Assembly (NCBI RefSeq): GCF_030056735.1
Contig: NZ_JASHKN010000011.1
Coordinates: 50,687 to 114,686 of the forward strand
Direction: 5' to 3'
Origin: Rhodococcus sp. IEGM 1409
GTDB lineage: Bacteria > Actinomycetota > Actinomycetes > Mycobacteriales > Mycobacteriaceae
Length of the DNA stretch: 64,000 bases
The notes below the pieces were generated by a model, which saw only the letters and a program-made list of their open reading frames with translations, was not told the origin of the DNA and did not search any database. The position numbers and the translations under genes were made by a program. Below, piece after piece: positions 25,201 through 33,278 of this stretch; positions within the stretch are counted from its first letter, which is position 1; each line of letters begins with the position of its first letter.

Positions 25201-26721
25201 AGCGAGCGGCGTATCGACGCCCATCGATCCCAACGGCTCCGATCCTGAGCTTGCCATCGGAACGAGAATGTCCTGCAGGTCCTCGGCCTGGTATCCGTAG
25301 AGCAGTTGACGTTGCAACAGCGGCACCGGATCACCTCGGGCAGGCGCAGACTCGGGGATCTCCTCGAGATCGACCAATCCCCCGGCGAGCCAGTCCCGGT
25401 AGGGAGCTGTGCTCGCAAGTTCCGACTTGATCTCCGCATCGGGAACCATGCGACGGCGAGCGGTGTCGACGAGGAACATGCGCCCCGGTTCGAGGCGCCC
25501 CTTCTCCAGCACGTCCGACGCGGGGGCATCCAACACACCGCTCTCACTGGCCAACACGATACGGCCGTTCTTCATCAGCCACCAACGCCCTGGTCGAAGT
25601 CCGTTGCGATCCAATACCGCCCCGACAACAGTCCCGTCGCTGAACGTGACGGACGCCGGACCGTCCCACGGTTCCATCAGACAACCGTGAAATTGATAGA
25701 AGGCCCGTATCTCGTCGGGCATCGAAGAATCGTTCTCCCAGGCACCGGGAATCATCATCGCGATGGCGTGTTGCACACTGCGGCCCCCGAGCGTCAAAAG
25801 CTCGAGTACTTCGTCGAACGACGAAGAGTCGGATCCGCCCGGGGTACAGATCGGAAACAGGCGATCGATGTCCCCATCGAAAAGTGCGCTCCGCAGCATC
25901 GGCTCGCGAGAGCGCATCCAATTCCTGTTTCCCACAATCGTATTGATCTCGCCGTTGTGAGCGATGCAGCGATACGGCTGAGCAAGTGGCCACGACGGAA
26001 AAGTGTTCGTGGAGTATCGGCTGTGCACGACCGCCAAGGCACTTCGCATTCTGACATCGCGTAGATCGGTGAAATAATCGGGTAACTGCGTCGGCGTCAG
26101 CATGCCCTTGTACACGATGGTTCGCGCAGACAACGAGGGGAAATACACTGCAGTGCCGTCCGAGTGAAGCCGCTCGACTTGCCTCCTGAGCGCAAACACT
26201 CGTCGGTCCAAGGCAATTCCGCCCACACTGCGATCTCTAGGCTCGGCGCACGTCACAAAACATTGGTTGATGTACGGAGCACATTGCGCGGCAACGGTTC
26301 CGACGCAGTCGCTGTCGACCGGTACCTCTCGCCACCCGATAACTCGCAGTCCTTCTGGCGCTGCGCACTGATCGATCCGAACAACCGCTTGACGACGTGC
26401 TTCCTCGTCCACCGGGAGAAAGCAGTTTCCGGCTGCGTAGGTGTTCTCACCCATCGAATTGGGCGGTGGAAGCTCGAACTCGGTCACAGCGTCGAAGAAC
26501 TCCGTCGGCAGCTGAATCAGAATGCCCGCGCCGTCGCCGCTGTTGGATTCGCGCCCGACTGCGCCGCGATGGGTGAGATTGCCCAAGACCGCGAGCGCCT
26601 CGTCGACAATCGAATGCATGTGCCGTCCAGAGGTGTCTGCCACCACGGCTACACCACATGAATCTGTTTCCTGATCGGGGTCGTACAGGCCTCGAGGATC
26701 AGGTATTCGAGAAAACGGCAC
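22237..26721 (-). CDS. gltB: Glutamate synthase large subunit
   Basis: A 1494-residue subunit that makes glutamate from glutamine and 2-oxoglutarate. The class II amidotransferase domain begins after a short propeptide at Cys22 ([10 protein letters not shown]) and includes [29 protein letters not shown]. The central and FMN domains (about 430-1190) include [10 protein letters not shown], the loop [21 protein letters not shown] and the 3Fe-4S cysteines of [24 protein letters not shown]. A C-terminal glycine-rich beta-helix follows ([16 protein letters not shown]). GTG 26721 has GGAGG upstream. It is first in a gltBD operon; no regulator is adjacent. Confidence 0.97.
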   Translation of the reverse strand: [1494 protein letters not shown]

Positions 26722-26795
26722 TCGGCGACCTCCACGCGGACATGCAGCCGACGAGCGCTAGTTTATCAGCCCATAACCGCAGGTCGCGAGAGTAA

Positions 26796-26837
26796 AACTG
26801 TGACCCCCTGATACCGAGGCATCAGGGGGTCACAGTT
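26796..26837 (-). terminator. Intrinsic terminator after the TM2 gene
   Basis: A perfect 17-bp stem (26796-26812 with 26821-26837, loop of 8) followed on the minus strand by TTTTACT. It closes the trp-lgt-TM2 transcription unit before the gltB promoter. Confidence 0.87.
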
Positions 26838-26853
26838 CCGAACGTCGTCTCGA

Positions 26854-27693
26854 TCAGCTTCGCAAAGGACGGTTGTACTGATCGCGCACGCTGCCGGTCA
26901 ACATCATGATTCCGTCGATGAGCGGCCAGATACCGCCGATGCCACACGTCAACCAAGTGACCGCGATCTGCGCGACAGCCATGCCGGGCTGATTGAGATA
27001 AAACCGTCCCGCTCCGAATCCTCCGAGCAGAATACCCAGCAATCCGGCGGTCGTCTTCGATTTGTCCGAGTACGGTTCGCCGGTCATCGGGTCACGTCCG
27101 TACGGTGCGGACGGATCGACCAGGCCGTAACCAGCCTGAGGATATCCCTGTGCTTGAGCGTATCCCTGCTGACCGTAACCCGGCTGTGAATATCCGGACT
27201 GGGGGTAGCTCTGCGGCTGACCGTAACTCTGGCTTCCCTGCGGCGGAGCCGCGTAGGGATTCGGAGTCTGATCTGCCGGCGCACCGTAGACGGGACCGTC
27301 CGTCGGGGCTTGGGTCGGGCTCGAGTAGTCAGGCGCCGGATAGTTTTGAGCGGCGTAGCTTTCCTGCGACGTGTACGGCGCTGTGGGCTGATTCGGTGTG
27401 GAATCAGCAGTGGGAAACGCTGTGGTCGATTCGGTTCCGGTCGGCGGCGGGTAAATGGGGTGGTTACCCCAACCCGGACCGTTTCCGACTCCCGAATACG
27501 TGTCCCAGCCTGGACCGGTGCCGGTGGTCTCCGTCGACGGGGTCTTTTCCGTGGGCGCCGAGGTCTCCGTCAACGACGCATCCGCCGTCGCGTCGTAGTC
27601 GAACGGCGACCCGAACTGCGGTGGAACCGGCGGCTGCGATCCAGACGAGTCCCCCGACTCGGAAGGTTCCGGATTCTTGTTCAAGTTAGGCAA
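26854..27693 (-). CDS. TM2-domain protein with long Pro/Gln/Tyr-rich tail (279 aa)
   Basis: Residues 1-205 are low complexity: acidic/Ser-Thr at first, then Tyr-Pro-Gln-Gly repeats (SYPQSGYSQPGYGQQGYAQ and similar). Residues 205-279 are a TM2 domain: APYGRDPMTGEPYSDKSKTTAGLLGILLGGFGAGRFYLNQ and two membrane helices with a TCGIGGIWPLIDGIMML turn. It is a paralogue of the next gene; both share the SDKSK linker and the RPLR C-terminus. Function unknown; likely an envelope membrane protein with a cytoplasmic disordered arm. Ends in a strong terminator. Confidence 0.82.
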   Translation of the reverse strand: MPNLNKNPEPSESGDSSGSQPPVPPQFGSPFDYDATADASLTETSAPTEKTPSTETTGTGPGWDTYSGVGNGPGWGNHPIYPPPTGTESTTAFPTADSTPNQPTAPYTSQESYAAQNYPAPDYSSPTQAPTDGPVYGAPADQTPNPYAAPPQGSQSYGQPQSYPQSGYSQPGYGQQGYAQAQGYPQAGYGLVDPSAPYGRDPMTGEPYSDKSKTTAGLLGILLGGFGAGRFYLNQPGMAVAQIAVTWLTCGIGGIWPLIDGIMMLTGSVRDQYNRPLRS

Positions 27694-27740
27694 CGTACTT
27701 TCCTTCGATTCGACGACGGTACGTAATAGCTTTTGTTATC

Positions 27741-27774
27741 GGGCCGCGAGAAGGGTTCGACCTTCTCGTGGCCC
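27741..27774 (-). terminator. Stem-loop between the two TM2 genes
   Basis: A 14-bp stem with one G-U pair (27741-27754 with 27761-27774, loop GTTCGA) in the 118-bp gap. No clear T-run follows on the minus strand, so it could be an attenuating or RNA-stabilising hairpin instead of a full terminator. Confidence 0.6.
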
Positions 27775-27811
27775 GTCCCCCACACATCTGTCCTCAGTTC
27801 GTGCTCGCGGC

Positions 27812-28237
27812 TCATCCTCGTAATGGCCGGCGAGCACCGTCCCGCGCATTGCCCGAAAGTATCACGATGCCGTCGACGAACGCCCAGGTCCAAATTCCGA
27901 TGGCAAATGGAATTCCGATGAGGAACGCCGACATGAACAGCGCGAAGAACATGCCGAGCAGTTGGCACAGTCCGATGCCGACACTTCCGATGTAGAGACG
28001 GCCGACTCCACAGATTCCGAAGAAGCCCAGCAAAATCTGCAACAGTCCAGCGGTGGCCTTCGACTTGTCGGAATACGGTTCCCCGGTTACCGGGTGCCGA
28101 CCGTACGGCGCGTAGGGATCACCGAACCCGTACATCGACGGAGCAGGCAGTGGCTGCTGATAGCCGTACGGATTGGGCACGCCGTAGACCGGCCCCTGGT
28201 CCTCGGGGAATCCCCCCTGCGAATAGGGACCCGTCAC
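27812..28237 (-). CDS. TM2-domain protein (141 aa)
   Basis: A short Pro/Tyr/Gly-rich N-terminus (residues 1-45) leads into a TM2 domain: APYGRHPVTGEPYSDKSKATAGLLQILLGFFGICGVGRLYIG, then three hydrophobic stretches and RRPLRG at the end. It is paralogous to the 279-aa protein downstream. Its GTG start overlaps the lgt stop as GTGA, so it is translated from the trp-lgt message. The position after lgt matches mycobacterial Rv1615/Rv1616-like genes as I recall the order. Role unknown. Confidence 0.85.
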   Translation of the reverse strand: MTGPYSQGGFPEDQGPVYGVPNPYGYQQPLPAPSMYGFGDPYAPYGRHPVTGEPYSDKSKATAGLLQILLGFFGICGVGRLYIGSVGIGLCQLLGMFFALFMSAFLIGIPFAIGIWTWAFVDGIVILSGNARDGARRPLRG

Positions 28238-29319
28238 GGCTTGTCTTTCTTCGACAGCGTCACCGCGTCCGACGACTCATCCGATGCTGCCGTGGAGTCG
28301 CTTGCCTCACTGGAATCGGATTCCGGGGAATCAGATTGAGGGGAATCAGATTCAGTGGCCTTTGTATCGGCCTTTGTATCGGACTGTGCTGAATCACTCG
28401 CGGAGGCGGGCGTCGCTGCTCCTGCTTCACCGGCAGATACCGCAGCAACGTAGTTCTTCGACTTCAAATCAGCCGGATCCTCACGCCCCTTCTTCGCCAG
28501 GAAGAAGTAGGCCAGTGCGGCGAAGAAGACGATCCCCGAAGTGAAGGTGTTGACTCGAATGCCGGCGATCTCGTAGGCGAAGTCGTCGCGCATCAGTTCG
28601 ACAACGAACCGGCCCAGGCAGTAGCCCGCGACGTACAGAGCAAACAGGCGTCCGTGGCCGATCTTGAAACGGCGGTCGACGAGGACCAGCAGGATCACGA
28701 TCAGGACATTCCACACAGCCTCGTACAGGAACGTCGGGTGAACGACCCGAATGACTTCTCCGTTGGAAACACCCGCGAGCTGATCGAGTTGGCCGGAAGA
28801 GTTCACACGCTCGAAGATCTCGAGGCCCCACGGCACGGTGGTCTCGCGACCGTACAACTCCTGGTTGAAGTAGTTGCCGATACGGCCGATGGCCTGTGCG
28901 AGCAGGATGCCGGGCGCAATCGCGTCACCGAGGGCAGATACGGGAATGCCGCGTCGCCGGCAGCCGATCCACGCACCGATACCGCCGAGGAACACTGCTC
29001 CCCAGATTCCGAGGCCGCCCTGCCACACTTTGAGTGCGTCGAGCGGCTGACCATTCTCGCCGAAATAGGCGGGCCAGTCGGTCAATACGTGGTAGAGCCT
29101 GCCACCGATCAGACCGAAGGGAACAGCCCAGATCGCGATGTCGAGAACGGTCCCCTTCTCGCCACCGCGGGCAACCCAACGACGATCTCCCCACACGATC
29201 GCGACGATGATGCCGAGGATGATGAAGAGCGCGTAGGCGCGCAGCGCCACCGGTCCGACGTACCAGACGCCTTGGGGAGGGCTGGGGATATAGGCCAGCA
29301 GGTCCACAGTTGAGGTCAC
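28234..29319 (-). CDS. lgt: Prolipoprotein diacylglyceryl transferase
   Basis: A 361-residue membrane enzyme that transfers diacylglycerol from phosphatidylglycerol to the lipobox cysteine of prelipoproteins. The core (1-275) has VALRAYALFIILGIIVAIVWGDRRW, GGRLYHVLTDW, the signature GRIGNYFNQELYGRETTVPWGL and HPTFLYEAVWNVLI. A C-terminal tail of about 80 residues is Ser/Asp/Thr-rich and acidic, built in part from 15-bp and 12-bp DNA repeats. GTG 29319 overlaps the trpA stop as GTGA. The long upstream extension of the frame is not used. Its lipoprotein clients in this window include LivK and MceE. Confidence 0.96.
   Translation of the reverse strand: MTSTVDLLAYIPSPPQGVWYVGPVALRAYALFIILGIIVAIVWGDRRWVARGGEKGTVLDIAIWAVPFGLIGGRLYHVLTDWPAYFGENGQPLDALKVWQGGLGIWGAVFLGGIGAWIGCRRRGIPVSALGDAIAPGILLAQAIGRIGNYFNQELYGRETTVPWGLEIFERVNSSGQLDQLAGVSNGEVIRVVHPTFLYEAVWNVLIVILLVLVDRRFKIGHGRLFALYVAGYCLGRFVVELMRDDFAYEIAGIRVNTFTSGIVFFAALAYFFLAKKGREDPADLKSKNYVAAVSAGEAGAATPASASDSAQSDTKADTKATESDSPQSDSPESDSSEASDSTAASDESSDAVTLSKKDKP
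28325..28382. repeat. Tandem 15-bp and 12-bp repeats in the lgt 3' end
   Basis: GGGGAATCAGATTGA/GGGGAATCAGATTCA (28325-28339, 28340-28354) and CCTTTGTATCGG twice (28359-28370, 28371-28382). They encode parts of the acidic, disordered C-terminus of Lgt without breaking frame. Confidence 0.9.
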
Positions 29320-30119
29320 GACGCCACGGTAGCCGAGCGGACGCCCTCGGCGAGTTCTTCGGTGAGCGAGCGAACCGCACCCAACCCGTTCTCGACCGCG
29401 GAGACCAGGGCCGAACCCACGATGACGGCATCGGCGTAGGCCGCGATTTCGGCAGCTTGTGCGCCGGAGCGAACTCCCAATCCGACGCCGACGGGGATGT
29501 CGGAGTGCGCGCGGATTCGTGCGGTCAGTTCCGGAGCCATGGACGAGACGGCGTCTCGCGCGCCGGTGACACCCATTGTCGAGGCCGCATAGATGAATCC
29601 ACTGCTTGCGTCGAGCGTCATCGCGAGCCGTTCCTCGGTCGAGGATGGAGCGACAAGGAAGATCCGGTCGAGGTGGTGCTCCTCGGATGCTTCCATCCAA
29701 GCGCCCGCTTCTTCCGGAATGAGGTTGGGGGTGATCAGTCCGAGTCCACCGGCGGAGGCGAGGTCCCGTGCGAACTTGTCGACGCCGTACTGCAGCACCG
29801 GGTTCCAGTACGTCATCACGACGGCCTTGCCGCCGACCGAGCTGATCTGCTCGATGACGGTGAAGATGTCGCGCAGACGGACACCGTTCGAGAGAGCAGT
29901 TTCGGCTGCGCGCTGGATGGTCGGACCGTCCATGACCGGATCGGAGTACGCGACACCGACTTCGATGATGTCGCAGCCACCGTCGACCATCGCCTTGAAC
30001 ACGTCGATCGACTCGGGAACCGTCGGGTAACCGGCAGGAAGGTATCCGACGAGGGCGGCGCGCTTGTCAGCCTTGCACGCTGCAAAAGTGGGTGCGAGGC
30101 GTGATGGTCGTTCGCTCAC
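29316..30119 (-). CDS. trpA: Tryptophan synthase alpha subunit
   Basis: A 267-residue TIM barrel that cleaves indole-3-glycerol phosphate to indole. Motifs are [11 protein letters not shown], the catalytic Glu in [21 protein letters not shown] (with the following Asp-Pro), [23 protein letters not shown] and the phosphate-binding [24 protein letters not shown]. The GTG start overlaps the trpB stop as GTGA, and its own stop overlaps the lgt start. Confidence 0.97.
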   Translation of the reverse strand: MSERPSRLAPTFAACKADKRAALVGYLPAGYPTVPESIDVFKAMVDGGCDIIEVGVAYSDPVMDGPTIQRAAETALSNGVRLRDIFTVIEQISSVGGKAVVMTYWNPVLQYGVDKFARDLASAGGLGLITPNLIPEEAGAWMEASEEHHLDRIFLVAPSSTEERLAMTLDASSGFIYAASTMGVTGARDAVSSMAPELTARIRAHSDIPVGVGLGVRSGAQAAEIAAYADAVIVGSALVSAVENGLGAVRSLTEELAEGVRSATVAS

Positions 30120-31531
30120 TTGTCCGAGCCTTCCGTGTTGTCGTTCTGGTCTGCTGTGTTATCCGGAACTGCTGTGTTATCCGGAACTGCTGCGTCATCC
30201 GGAACTGCTGCGTCATCCGGAGCGGTTGCCTGATCCGAAGATCCGTCGAAAAGTCCGAACCAGCTTGCGGCGGTGTCCATGTCCTTGTCACCGCGACCGG
30301 AGAGATTGACGACGATGATCGCGCCCTCGCCGAGTTCCTTGCCCAGTCGGAGCGCGCCGGCGACGGCATGAGCGGATTCGATGGCCGGGATGATGCCTTC
30401 GCGGCGCGAGAGCAGCAGAAGCGCATCCATGGCTTCGCTGTCCGTGACGGGTTCGTAGGTGGCGCGCCCGATGTCGCTGAGATAGGCGTGCTCGGGCCCG
30501 ACACCCGGGTAGTCCAAACCGGCAGAAATCGAGTGCGATTCGATGGTCTGACCGTCTTCGTCCTGGAGCAGGTAGGAGTAGGCGCCCTGGAATGCACCCG
30601 GTGTACCACCGGCGAATGTTGCTGCATGCCTACCAGTTTCGACACCGTCACCGGCTGCTTCGTAGCCCACCAGCCGTACCGACAGATCGTCGATGAACGG
30701 GTGGAAGATTCCGATCGCATTCGAACCACCGCCGACGCAGGCTGTGACTGCGTCGGGCAGGCGGCCGGTCAGTGCCTGAACCTGGACACGTGTTTCGAGG
30801 CCGACCACTCGCTGGAAGTCGCGAACGATGGTCGGGAACGGGTGCGGACCTGCCGCGGTACCGAAGCAGTAATAGGTGTTGTCCGCGTGGGAAACCCAGT
30901 CACGCAAGGCTTCGTTGATCGCGTCCTTGAGCGTGCGCGAACCAGTCTCGACCGAGACGACCTCCGCGCCGAGTAGGCGCATGCGGGCGACGTTCAGTGC
31001 TTGACGTTCGGTGTCGACAGCACCCATGTAGATAACGCACTCGAGACCGAGCAGTGCACAGGCGGTGGCCGATGCCACACCGTGCTGGCCTGCTCCGGTC
31101 TCGGCGATGATGCGGGTCTTACCCATGCGCTTTGCCAGCAGAACCTGACCGAGAACATTGTTGATCTTGTGAGAACCGGTGTGGTTCAGATCTTCACGCT
31201 TGAGAATGATGCGCGCACCGCCGGCGAACTCGCTCATTCGCGTTGCCTCGAAAATCGGCGACGGACGTCCGGTGTAATCGCGCTGCAAGCGATCGAGTTC
31301 GTTCAAGAACGTGTCGTCCGCGCGAGCCTTTTCGTACTCCGCAGTGACCTCTTCGATGACCGCCATGAGAGCTTCCGGCACATGCCGTCCGCCGTAGACG
31401 CCGAAATGGCCTCCGGCATCGGGATCATGTGAGCGCTCGGTGAGTCCTGCGCTGGCGGGCGGCAGATTGCCGCCCTTGAATGCTGCACCTGATACTGCAT
31501 CGGAGCCTGGTTCCTGAGTACGTGAAGTCAC
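30116..31531 (-). CDS. trpB: Tryptophan synthase beta subunit
   Basis: A 471-residue PLP enzyme that joins indole and serine. The PLP lysine is in [13 protein letters not shown], with LKREDLN just before it and the phosphate-binding GGGSNAIG loop; other landmarks are [10 protein letters not shown] and the C-terminal NLSGRGDKD. Beyond that point a 50-residue extension is made of Asp/Ala/Pro/Val/Asn repeats (DDAAVP units) from an 18-bp tandem repeat and is probably disordered. The GTG at 31531 is preferred; TTG 31549 would add six residues. Confidence 0.96.
   Translation of the reverse strand: MTSRTQEPGSDAVSGAAFKGGNLPPASAGLTERSHDPDAGGHFGVYGGRHVPEALMAVIEEVTAEYEKARADDTFLNELDRLQRDYTGRPSPIFEATRMSEFAGGARIILKREDLNHTGSHKINNVLGQVLLAKRMGKTRIIAETGAGQHGVASATACALLGLECVIYMGAVDTERQALNVARMRLLGAEVVSVETGSRTLKDAINEALRDWVSHADNTYYCFGTAAGPHPFPTIVRDFQRVVGLETRVQVQALTGRLPDAVTACVGGGSNAIGIFHPFIDDLSVRLVGYEAAGDGVETGRHAATFAGGTPGAFQGAYSYLLQDEDGQTIESHSISAGLDYPGVGPEHAYLSDIGRATYEPVTDSEAMDALLLLSRREGIIPAIESAHAVAGALRLGKELGEGAIIVVNLSGRGDKDMDTAASWFGLFDGSSDQATAPDDAAVPDDAAVPDNTAVPDNTADQNDNTEGSDK
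30153..30224. repeat. 18-bp tandem repeat in the trpB 3' end (4 copies)
   Basis: Four in-register units of GCTGTGTTATCCGGAACT or close variants (30153-30170, 30171-30188, 30189-30206, 30207-30224). On the minus strand they encode the [12 protein letters not shown] hexapeptides of the TrpB tail. Confidence 0.93.
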
Positions 31532-31605
31532 CCCACCAGTCTGCCCCAAGGGTGCCGCTGGTCACCGCCCGGGTGCGTCAAAGCACGCCGGGCCGGTGAT
31601 GCGCT

Positions 31606-32415
31606 TTATCGAGACGGTTTGGGGCAGGACGGGTGTGCGCCGGCGTTGACCAGATCTGCGACGGCCTTGCGAGGGTCGCCGCTGGTCACGAGGCCTTCAC
31701 CGACGAGCACCGCGTCGGCACCCGCACCGGCGTACGCCAACAGATCGGCTGTTCCGCGAACACCCGACTCGGCGATCTTGATCGTCTCGGTCGGTAGACC
31801 GGGAGCAATGCGACCGAAGGTGTTCTTGTCCACCTCGAGAGTCTTGAGATTGCGGGCGTTCACACCGATCACCTTGGCGCCGGCTTCGAGCGCGCGGTTG
31901 GCTTCTTCTTCCGTGTGCACCTCGACGAGGGCAGTCATTCCGAGGGATTCGGTGCGATCGATCAGCGAGGCGAGCGCCTGCTGTTCGAGCGCGGCAACGA
32001 TCAGCAAGATGACGTCGGCGCCATGAGCGCGAGCCTCGTGAATCTGGTACGGCCCCACGATGAAGTCCTTGCGCAGCACCGGAATGGTGACCGCTTTGCG
32101 GACCGCGTCGAGATCGGCGAGCGAGCCGTGAAAACGGCGCTCTTCGGTGAGAACACTGATGATGCGTGCGCCACCGGCTTGGTAGGCCGCGGCAAGCTCT
32201 GCGGGATCGGCGATGTCGGCCAACGCACCCTTTGACGGGCTCGCTCGCTTGACCTCGGCGATGACGCCGATGCTCGATTCCAGAAGTGCTGCTGCAGCAT
32301 CGAGTGCAGGCGGTGCAGCGGCCGCAGCAGCCTTGACTGCAGCGAAGTCGAGTACGGCTTCGCGGGCGGCGACATCAGCGCGCACCCCGTCGAGAATCGA
32401 GTCGAGTACGGTCAT
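31606..32415 (-). CDS. trpC: Indole-3-glycerol-phosphate synthase
   Basis: A 269-270 residue TIM barrel that closes the indole ring from CdRP. Motifs are [15 protein letters not shown] (catalytic Lys), [43 protein letters not shown] (second catalytic Lys), [34 protein letters not shown] and [15 protein letters not shown] 32415 follows AAAGGA. There is a 125-bp gap to the upstream membrane gene, the only sizeable gap in the trp operon, so an internal promoter is possible. Confidence 0.96.
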   Translation of the reverse strand: MTVLDSILDGVRADVAAREAVLDFAAVKAAAAAAPPALDAAAALLESSIGVIAEVKRASPSKGALADIADPAELAAAYQAGGARIISVLTEERRFHGSLADLDAVRKAVTIPVLRKDFIVGPYQIHEARAHGADVILLIVAALEQQALASLIDRTESLGMTALVEVHTEEEANRALEAGAKVIGVNARNLKTLEVDKNTFGRIAPGLPTETIKIAESGVRGTADLLAYAGAGADAVLVGEGLVTSGDPRKAVADLVNAGAHPSCPKPSR

Positions 32416-32540
32416 CGTGGCCCGAATCCTTTCTGGGCAAGAGCCCGATGTGAGATACGTCATCAGGGTGGTCTCAGCCTAGTGGGACGAAATTTTGCTA
32501 CTCCGTCGGGGTACCCACGCAGGTGAGGGTTCAGTCTTAC

Positions 32541-33278
32541 TCAGTGCGTCGAACCCGGTTTCGCACCGTTGCCTCCCCCAGCTCCGTCGTCCCCGTCAGC
32601 GACTGTCGGGTCCTCTCCGGCGTCGAGCGCGTCCCACAACATCCGTTGCGTCACAGGCTCGTCCGATGCAACTGTGTCAGCTTTGCCCAGTTTTGCGGCC
32701 GCCTCCCGACGCGCAGCGGGGTTGTCGTACTTCGACGACAACCCGCCTCGCACTGGAGGTTTGCGCATCAGGAGCACTGCCGCACCGAGCGCCGCCACCG
32801 CTCCGACCAAGGCGAGCAGGGCAGGCAGTACCGAAACAGTCGTCGAGAGATCTTCAGGGTGACCGGACAACTCCGCCAACTCCACCGCTCGATCCGCAGA
32901 AGCTCCGGAAACCAACAACTGCACCGCCGGAACCGCAACCGCTATTGCGACGAGTGCCACCAACAGTCCGACTACCCGCAGGGCCCAACCTCGCACCGCA
33001 AACGAAGCCGCGATCGCCGCCAGCAGCGCAAGCGCGAGCGGAGTCATCGCCGCCGCCCACGTGCTGCCGTCGAGGTCCGTCGTCCGCTCCAGCGTCTTGC
33101 CGTCGCTCGAGGTCAGATGAACCCACGTCATTCGTGAGCTGCCCCACAGAGCAGCCGCCGCCAATGCGAGTAGAAGCGTTCTCGGCACTGCCGTTCCACG
33201 CGAAGTACCTGTGGACCGCCCGGTTGTAGGTTGCTGCGTTGTAGGTTGCTGCGCTGCGGTCGAATCGTTCTCACTCAC
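32541..33278 (-). CDS. TIGR02234-family trp-operon membrane protein
   Basis: A 245-residue protein with four hydrophobic segments: one near residues 32-48 followed by an exported loop [23 protein letters not shown], then pairs near 76-115 and 145-170, and a charged, Gly/Asp-rich cytoplasmic tail. The family is found between trpE and trpC in actinobacteria and is annotated as tryptophan-operon-associated; its function is not established. A GTGA overlap joins it to trpE. The N-terminus has a 15-bp repeat giving [10 protein letters not shown]. Confidence 0.88.
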   Translation of the reverse strand: MSENDSTAAQQPTTQQPTTGRSTGTSRGTAVPRTLLLALAAAALWGSSRMTWVHLTSSDGKTLERTTDLDGSTWAAAMTPLALALLAAIAASFAVRGWALRVVGLLVALVAIAVAVPAVQLLVSGASADRAVELAELSGHPEDLSTTVSVLPALLALVGAVAALGAAVLLMRKPPVRGGLSSKYDNPAARREAAAKLGKADTVASDEPVTQRMLWDALDAGEDPTVADGDDGAGGGNGAKPGSTH

